Of a stretch of 64,000 nucleotides of DNA, positions 55,521-64,000 are shown one piece after another. A program made the translations under genes and the position numbers. Source of the stretch: Ailanthus altissimus (Eukaryota; Streptophyta; Magnoliopsida; Sapindales; Simaroubaceae). Position 1 is the first letter of the stretch, and each line of letters opens with the position of its first letter. Location: positions 5,895,001 through 5,959,000 of the forward strand of contig OX327683.1 of NCBI GenBank assembly GCA_946807835.1, in the 5' to 3' direction. The notes below the pieces were generated by a model, which was not told the DNA's origin, did not search any database, and was given only the letters and a program-made list of their open reading frames with translations.

Positions 55521-58500
55521 CCCTTCTTATCATTATTTGTCATATTTGAATTTTTATTTTTATAAAAAATAATTTCATCATTGTATAAATAAAAAAATAA
55601 AATTTAATAATATAAAATTTTATTATTTTTATTGTCGAAGCATCACTAGAAAATAACAACTGGTCAGCTAATTGCCATTTTTTATTATAGTGGCAATTGT
55701 GTTTTTAATTTCTTTTTATTTAATTTAATATATTTTAAAAATATTTAATAAAAATATAAATCAATCATATAATAACACTTATTATGATAATTAGTGGTTA
55801 TTTAATTCAATGATATTATTAAAAAAATAATTATTTAATAATAAAAATTAATATAATATTTATTAAAATATGAGATATTAAATTAATATATATTTATAAA
55901 TTTAAGGATTAAAATATTATTTTTCTCTCCCGATGCCACTGATGAGAAAGAGCATTACTGACAGTGAAGTGTCAAAATGAGGTGAGCAAACGCAAATCCA
56001 TCCATATAATATGAAGATTTAGTGCACGATTTGACAGAGACTTCATATGGAGAGTTCCGACACATAGCGTCATGTAGTTATGGCTAAATCAAATTGAGGG
56101 GGCAAGTTAGGGACCAAAGCTTAGGCAAATCGGCTCAATTACGATGCCTTGCAATTACTGTGGACCCTTCCTTTTTTTTTTTTTTGACAAATACATGACA
56201 AGCCCTTCCATATAATTAAATATTTCTCTTATGTATTTTGGATGATATAAAACATAATATTAGTATAAATTTTTGATTGCCGAATGACAAAATACATCTT
56301 TTTTCCTCACTTATGAGGTGAGATTTTCAGTCTCTTTTCTAAAGTTGATCTTTCTATAATAATAAATATGCATACAGATTATAATTAAGGGTGAGTATAA
56401 TTTAGTTCGATTTAATTTTTATCAGAACCGAACTAAATTGATTATATTAAAAAAAAATTAAAAGAAAAGGAATTGAAAAATCAATTTGAGTAAAGAAAAC
56501 TAACCGATTCGAACTGATTTTTTTTAATTTAATCCAATTTGATTTTTTCAGTTTAGGACTTAAGATGTGGGCTTTTTTTTTTTTCTTTTCTAATTGTGGG
56601 AATTTTATTTTATTTGTCCAATAGATTTATTGGATAATTTTTTAATCTAATTCTTGGACTAAATTCATATTAACATAATTATAATTTACTTAATTTGAAA
56701 TAAAATTAACTTTTTATTTATTAATAATATACTAATTTCTTACAATATCCATAAAAATAAATTTCTCATATTTCATGAAAATAGAAATATTCACCAAAAT
56801 AGAATTGACCATCAAAATAAAATTATTCATGAATAGAAATTTAATTTTTTTCTTGATATTTCAATTCAATTTTTTTTAAATAATAACCGATTAATTTTTT
56901 TAAATAAAATAATCAAACCGTTTAATTCGATTTTTTAATTTTCAATTTTATTTGCTGATTTTTAATTATAATTAGCTTAATCAAGATTGAAGTTTTCTAT
57001 CTGCAACCTTCGTAAACAATCTTACTTTTGTATTATTGATTTAATTAATGAATACACACTCTCTTATAAAAAAAAAAATACTCCAACCAATGCTCAAATT
57101 AGTGTTTATTAAAAAAAGAAGGTGTCAAGTCAATGTCTGTCCAAAGAAGAAGGCGCTTGTATGTGAAAGAGTGTATGTACGAACAAAAATAATTTTTTAA
57201 TAATTGTATTATTTATTGTGTCTGAATGAATGATTGTGAATCAATAATCTTCTTTATTTTTTTTAACAATTCATCTAATTTTATATGGTAAGAGTTTAAC
57301 TTATTTTTAAAGTATGCATATATGAATTTAATTTAAACTTTGATTAAAAAGAGTACGAATCTCTTTTAAAGTCTCTTTCTACTAATTCTGATGGTGAAAA
57401 ATTTTGAAGAAAATTAACTAAATTTCTTCCTAATAAATTTCCTCCAAAATCCTCCTATATATGTTGTTTTTTATTTATTATATTCACTTAAATGCTATTA
57501 GATAAGTGGCCTACTATAATTAACTTGTTAAATTGTCTTAAATTTGATACTTACACAGATAAATAACTTATTGATTTTTTTTTCTTTTGTAAAGTTAACC
57601 TTCTTTTTATAATAATAGCATTGAGACTATCTATGACTTAATTGACCAGTTAATTATATATATATATATAATATATATATAAGTAGATATTTGAGTTGGA
57701 TTATAAATTAGGTCTCAATAAATTTCTTATTTTGTACCCTTTAAGCATTTACAAAAATGAAATATGAAAATTTATAGTGTGAGACATTAAATTCAAATAT
57801 AACTAAATATATATAAATTTGATATCTAGATTCTAAAGTTATCATTTAAACAGTCCCATATCTCTAATCACGTCTTATGTTTTAAAATTACAAATTTGAC
57901 ATTTTAAATTATGAGAATACGGTATCGTATTACTGCCTATACGTATCAATCATACTTTAAAATAAAAAATAAAAAAAAAAAAGGTTTGGTTTGATTTATT
58001 GTAAGAATAGGAAGTCGTATTCATAAGATGGTCATATCTGAACTGAAATTTCTGTCCTCTTCATGGGCACTTATCACATTTTTAATGTACTTTTTCAGAT
58101 ATATATATATATATAAATATATTATCAATTATAGTCAGAGATTTTGCAAGTTGGTGGTGGCCAAACTTGTGGTTTGTCCTAATAATAGTAAATACTATTT
58201 TTTAATTTTGATCAAAGATTTAAATTTTGATAGTAGTTAAAATTATATAAATATTTTTTTTATTTTGTATGAGGGCTCTTATATCTCTGTGTATTATATA
58301 AATACTTATCTCTTTATGTAGGGTATTCTTTTCTCGTATTAAAATACTCTCGATGTGTTTGAATATACGTAACTGATAATATTTATAGTCTCAATTTGTG
58401 TATTATCAATTAGTATCTAATGAAATGTTAGTATTATAAAAAAGATTTGTATATAAAAGGATGAAGGACAATGCATTATTTTATAGAGTAAAATTAATTT

Positions 58501-60212
58501 GAAATAGTAATAAATGTTTGAAAAAAAAAACATATATTAATATTGATTCCAACCCCACTCTAATTAGCTTTATTAATTTGACATTGTATGATCTTTTTTC
58601 CCTTCCAAAATTCATACAATAATTTCAAGTATCATGATGATATTTTTTTTTCAGTTCAAACATTTTATTATAAAATAAAATAATTATTAATTTTGATGCA
58701 AGCGACGGGTTAAACCCTATTTTTTTTATATCACTTTTAGATATTTTACTAGTTAAATTTTTAATAGTACCGATATTTTGCATTTCATTTATAAAGTGTT
58801 TTTTCCCCTTTAATATTTGAAGTTTATAGGTTTTTATCTATATTTGATAATTAATAAAAGATATGTGATTTTAATAATATTTAAAATTGATAATATTTTT
58901 AACTTGCTCTTCTTTTTTAAAATTTGGATATAAATTATCATTCATATGTATTTCAATAATTAAAATTTAATCTAAAGAAAAAGGTATTTATCATTTATAT
59001 CATCATTTTAGGATACAATTTTGAGTTAAATATATCTGCCTAATTTGTAAATTTGTCCATAAGTCTAATTTTATAAAATGCCAAAGAAAATATACATGTT
59101 CTGACCTCGATCACATTAATTTTGATACCTATCATTACCTTTTTAAGTTCTCTATTAACCAATCGAAGATCATTTGATTTTTTTTTCCTCTTCTTTTTTT
59201 AATGAAATTTGCAATAGAATCAACTAATTACAATACTATCAATATAATTAATTAAAATTGAACTCTCAATATTTGAAAAAAATAAAACTATTTTAACTTT
59301 TATTAAAGTTCGAACTCATAACTTAAATAAATTCAAATATAGCAATTGCCAACTCCACTTGAAGTGCATAAAGATTCTTGATTTTTCAAGATGCTCATGG
59401 AGGATAAATGATATCAATTTGACCCTCCAAAAAAAAAAAAAAAAAGAGAGAGAGAGAGAGAGTGAATCAATATTCCAATCAATCAAACCTTATCTTGAAC
59501 ATGTTTTTGGACCAAAAAGGAAAAGCATTAGGCAAAAGGCTAATTAGAAACTCAAGGTCTAAAAATTCCTCCTTTGGACAATAGCATTCTCAATTAAATT
59601 GATCAAATTTTTATTTTGGAAAAATGCTAATCTAAGAATGTGAGTTTTTAATTTGATATTCAAAATTATATTCAAATTGAAAAATAAAAAATAACTGTTG
59701 TGTAAGAAGAGTTGAGATTGTGGTGATTTCTCCCTTTTATGTTTTCTAAATTTTTATGTAAAAATATAATGTTAAAAATATACTCTCAAATTGAATTGAG
59801 AGAAGCTTAATTCATATTCATATATGTCAGCAAGAAGAAAAAGTTAAGTAAAATGGCAAAAATTCAATAGACTGTGCTATAAAGAAATAAAGAGAAAGGA
59901 ATTTTTATGGAAAATTTGTTTATTTTCAAATAAAAATTAATAATCTCACTAAATAATATGTCATAATATTAAAAAAATTTAGGTGTTTTTTTTATATGGA
60001 AAATAGGGAATTAGAACTTGAGACCCGCATTAAAGTTTAGGTAGTATATTGTTAATTATTTCGAGACCTCTATTAGAATGAAAGTAGATATTTTGTCAAC
60101 TTTTTATCATTAATAGAAATAATATTATCAACGGTTTACTATTAATTGTTTTTTGAAAGTAAACTCATTAATTAAGCAACACGCGGGAAAGAATTTGTTA
60201 AAAATTAACATA
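55521..60212. other. AT-rich intergenic DNA with scattered repeat debris
   Basis: No gene recognised. 56390-56960 has inverted AACCGA and TTCGATTT words reminiscent of the GGTTCGGTT hairpin repeats. TA runs lie at 57657-57680 and 58100-58115, and an A-run followed by (GA)n at 59429-59462. Open frames up to 70 codons look random. Confidence 0.5.
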
Positions 60213-63200
60213 CTAGTAGTTGAGGACTGCTTTGGCCAGAATGTGAGCCAAACTATTTTTTCCCTTGGGACTATGTCTAATTACAATTTGAGGCTTATTT
60301 TTTTTCTATAACATCAAGACTATCTTGAATTATCAAGGAAATCTCCTTATATGATTGAATGTCTCATTTGACAAGAGTAATGACACTCATCGCATTAAAT
60401 TCAATCTCCAAAGGGTAGTAGCCATTAGTGATAGCAGTGTTCAAACCAAATAAAAAGACCTCAACTTTAGTGGTCTCGGCATCTCCATTACTGAATCTAT
60501 GATCTGTTGCCATTAACATAATTGAGCGACATCAATCCTTGAATATTGCTCTAAGTCCCATTTGTTTCTATTCTTTTCTAATTATAGCATCAACATTTAA
60601 TTTAATCCATCCAAGAGTGGGAGGATCCCATTCAGTATTTTCTTAAACTACACCATTAGTATTTCCTGGACTGGTAGTGGTTTCCTAAGTCCAATTGGGA
60701 TCCACAACAGCTTCAGCTCTAGCAATGGTTCTTCTTGGATCTTTCTGTTTGTTTTCCATAATAAAGAAGTTTCTTGCCTTTCAAATGGCCCACATTAGAG
60801 ACCTAATTTAGCTATTTTTTCTTCAATAGTTCCAGATGACAATAGACTTAAAAATACTCCCAGATTAATTGTTATACCCCTTTAATTATTTCAGCAAAGT
60901 CTGAGATTTGCCAAACTTACTTGGCTAGTTTACACTCAATAAGGGCATGTATTATATCCTCACATTTAGATTTACATCTATTGCATATTGAGAATGAGAG
61001 AATTTTTCTGGACTCAAGATTTTTGGCAATTGTGAGCATGTTTCTCAAGGCTCTCCATAAGAAATTTTTTATCATTGGAGAGATATAACTCTTTCAGAAC
61101 ATTTTCCAACAACTACCATTTTTGTCTGATGATTCAGGCCAGTCAACAAAATTTTTTTGCACTGTTATAAAGTAGCCACTCTTGACAGAATAATTACCCC
61201 TCTTGTCATGATGCCAATAGATTTTCTCCTCAATTTTCTTTAATGGTAAAAGGATTTTTAGAATTTGATCTACATCCAGGTTAATGAAATTTTCTTGAGA
61301 ACATCTACTTTCCATTGGTTCCTTTCATCAATTAAACTTGCAATAGAAGTATTAGCTGGCAAGGATGGGATGAAGAAGGGTTTTAATATGGTCTTTTTAG
61401 AGATCCACTTGCTGGTGTCAATATTAACTTTAGAGCCATTGCTAATGATCCACCTAACCCCTTTCTTGAAGTAATTGTCTATCCCACAATAGACTTTTTT
61501 TTCAGATATATGATTGATTACTCCCTATCTTAACATCCACGAAAGATTTGGATTTGAAGTATCTAACTTTCAATACCCTGACAGTCAAGGAATCAAGGTT
61601 GTTTAGGATTCTCCAACCTTGTTTAGTTATGCTTCAAGGTTGCTGAAGCATATAAAGTCCCTAAAACCCTTGTCATAAGCAATTTGCCTTGACATGGTTT
61701 CTCTCATCTTCACAATGGATTTTATTCTCATTGTTACTTTTTGATCCCCACAAAAAGTCTGCACATAGCTTATAAATGTTAGCACAAAAACTCCATGATA
61801 GCTTGAATACACTCATGGAATAGGTTAGGTAGCTTGGACTACTACCTTAATTAAGGTCTCTTTCCCCATAATGGAGAAAAGTTACCCATTCCATTGATTG
61901 ATCTTGTTGGAAATTCTAAGCTTTGTGTCATTGAAGAAACTTTTCTTATTCTTCCCTACCATAGAGGGCAAACCCAAATACTTCTCTTTCATAAACACCC
62001 TCCTCAACTGAAAAACACTTTGAATTCTTTGAGCTTGTTCCTGAGATATACTTAGGCTGTAGAATACGAAAGACTTCTTATAGTTGAATACTTGACCAAA
62101 AGCTCTAAAGTATTGATAAAAACATATGCTCGAGTCTCCTGCAATTCTCATCAGAGGCCTTAATACATATAAGGGTATCATCTGTAAAAAAAAAAGGATG
62201 GGAAACAAAAATGAAGTTGTTAAATTTATTTCCTTAAATTTGCCTTCTTGTCTTAGCTTCAAGAACAATAACAAATAGGGGGATAGAGGGCAGCCTTGTC
62301 TTAAGCCTCTCTGTGGTTTGAAGGAGCATTTGATTTCTCTATTGATCAGGACAGAAAAAGAAGTCGTAGAGATACATGTCATGATTAACCTAACCCACGA
62401 GCTTGCAAAGCCAAGCTTCTTCGTTACTCCCTTGAGAAATGCCACTCTATTCTAGTATAGACTTTGCTAATATCTAACTTCAAAGTAATGAAGCCAATCT
62501 TCCAAACTTTTTTATTTCTAATACTATGTAAGCATTCATAACCTAAGATTGTATTATCATTAATCAATAATCCACTTAAGAAGGCACTCTGTTTGGGGGA
62601 AACGATAGAATTAAGAGTATTTTAAAACCTATTTGCAATTATTTTTGCAATCACTCTGTATATTTACATTACATAGTCCAATAGGTTTAAAATCTTAAGG
62701 CTATTAGGGTTTTGCAGATTTTGGGATTATAGCTATTAGAGTATGGTTTAAAGTAGAGATATCACCTTAATGGTACTCTCCCCAATAGTAAACCAGTGAT
62801 GTTGGTAGAACCCTGCAGAAAGGCCATCAAGTCAATGAGCTTTTGTTGGGTTAGATTGCCAGACTACCTTTACAACCTCATCCTTGGTAAAAACTCTGCA
62901 TAATTTCTGGTTCATCTCCTCTAAAAGTATGGGCTCAATTCTTGACGTGGGTTCATTCAGTTGCTCCTCTGTTGGGTTAGTTGAAGTGAAAAGTGTTTCA
63001 AAATAATCCCATATCATACGCTCTACTTCATTGGATCTTCTTTCCAATAGCCATCAGTATTTATAATCCCCTTGATCTCATTCATTTTTCTCCTATTAGT
63101 AGCCATAATATGAAAAGGCTTTGTGTTTCTGTCACCTATTTAAGCCTGACAGCCCATGATCTTTATCTGTAGTATAACTTTTCCTCCAGTAACAAGTGAT

Positions 63201-64000
63201 CAATATTTTTCTCTAAATTCTTCACCTTAAATGAGTTATCATACTACTTTTGGTCTAGGTTACATTGATGAAGCTTTGTTTTTAGCCGCTCCAGTTTCTT
63301 TGATTTCCTCCAAAAGTGTTTTTTTTACTCCACTCCTTGAAACCTTCTTTCGCCTTCTTTAATTTGTTAACAAATTTATGTCTCACTTTAACTACCTGCT
63401 CCAGAATACTCCCAATGGGATTTCACCATCTCTTTTCATTCCCCATTGGTATTCCAAAAGGCCTCATAATGGAATCTAAATAATATCTTCCTTTTCATTA
63501 AAGTCCATCTTTGAATCTCTGAAGCTTCTATCAGTAAGGGACAGTGGTTAAAGCCAGAAGTTGTAAGATGATGCACCTGAACCCTACCATAGAGCTGACT
63601 CTAGTTATCATCACAGAAGAATCTATCAAGCCATTCCTTCACAAGACCTTGCTCATACCTTCTGTAGCCTAGGTGAAAGGAGGTCTAACCCAACTCATGT
63701 CTTAAAGGTTACAATACCTGGTTATTTCCCTACACCCACAAATGGCAATAATTTCTCTTGGAGGGCTCTCTACATTTTTCTCCCTTGTTCAAAATCTCAT
63801 TAGAATCTTTACTCCAAATCTACAGGAGATGAAACAACTCAGCTAAACTTTTGAGCAACTTTCATGTCTGGTTTTTCTGACTATTCTCTTGTGAACCGTA
63901 TACATTAGTGTATCTCCTAGCTTTGAGACTTCATCTAAAACCATGGCATCAATGTGATGCATGCTTTAAGACATAACTATCACATTAACTTCATTATTCC
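60213..64000 (-). mobile_element. Antisense L1-type LINE (ORF2), 5' end beyond the window
   Basis: Reading the minus strand from the right edge: the end of an APE-type endonuclease (VHHLTTSGFNHCPLLIEAS near 63530-63590), then spacer and RT. RT includes MIWDYFETLFTSTNPTEEQL (62950-63015), LGFASSWVRLIMTCI, SFKPQRGLRQGCPLSPYL (62260-62320) and YLGLPSMVGKNKKS. The zinc-finger RT-associated domain is at 60900-61320 (KIYWHHDKRGNYSVKSGY and CNRCKSKCEDIIHALIECKL). A plant-type RNase H follows, ending NSLAHILAKAVLNY and a stop at 60213. Numerous stops and frameshifts are present; the catalytic F/YxDD box is not readable (it should lie near 62190, beside a poly-A interruption). The 3' end appears full-length, but no poly-A tail or target duplication was identified. 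Confidence 0.85.

Overview
This is nuclear DNA from a flowering plant, most likely a eudicot. The reasons are short exons with GT/AG introns, very AT-rich intergenic DNA, and genes that match angiosperm families: a mitochondrial IF1-type ATPase inhibitor, Elongator subunit 4, a germin-like protein and a DIVARICATA-type MYB. There are no prokaryotic features. I cannot name the species.

Only four genes look intact. (1) A three-exon IF1-like gene (4585-12124, +) encodes 83 residues. Its first intron is 6.46 kb because a 5.6-kb Ty3/gypsy chromovirus lies inside it, with a matching 5-bp target duplication. (2) An eight-exon ELP4 gene (19216-22324, +) encodes 363 residues and has a probable 5'UTR intron. 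(3) A single-exon germin-like protein gene (30355-30966, +) encodes 203 residues. (4) A two-exon DIV-type MYB gene (38153-39754, -) encodes 237 residues. There is also an orphan exon of an MMTAG2-like gene (2325-2414, -) whose neighbouring exons I cannot find.

The rest is mostly transposable elements and their relics. From left to right: the 3' end of a Ty1/copia element with a 132-bp LTR (1-896); the intronic chromovirus (5409-11016); a decayed antisense copia (about 12950-16300); the 5' half of a second antisense copia with a 696-bp LTR (26637-29112), which sits between two copies of a duplicated segment; a full-length but dead sense copia (44108-51305), whose 5' LTR is itself split by a 2.1-kb non-coding insertion; and an antisense L1-type LINE running off the right edge (60213-64000).

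The region 31.5-33.8 kb is unusual. A roughly 1.15-kb array of an AT-rich 42-bp unit is followed by four copies of a roughly 104-bp unit, and the pair is bracketed by ATT microsatellites. Other tandem arrays lie at 43.7-44.0 kb and 52.8-53.3 kb. The intervals 34-38, 40-44 and 51-60 kb are otherwise AT-rich and without recognisable genes.

The four genes do not form a pathway. Their common theme is a small gene set spread out by nested transposons. From memory, the IF1-like and MYB genes match neighbouring Arabidopsis loci (At5g04750 and At5g04760), so this may be an expanded microsyntenic block. I found no convincing new gene system. The strongest unexplained items are the split-LTR non-coding element, the paired tandem arrays, and the segmental duplication that preserves empty insertion sites.
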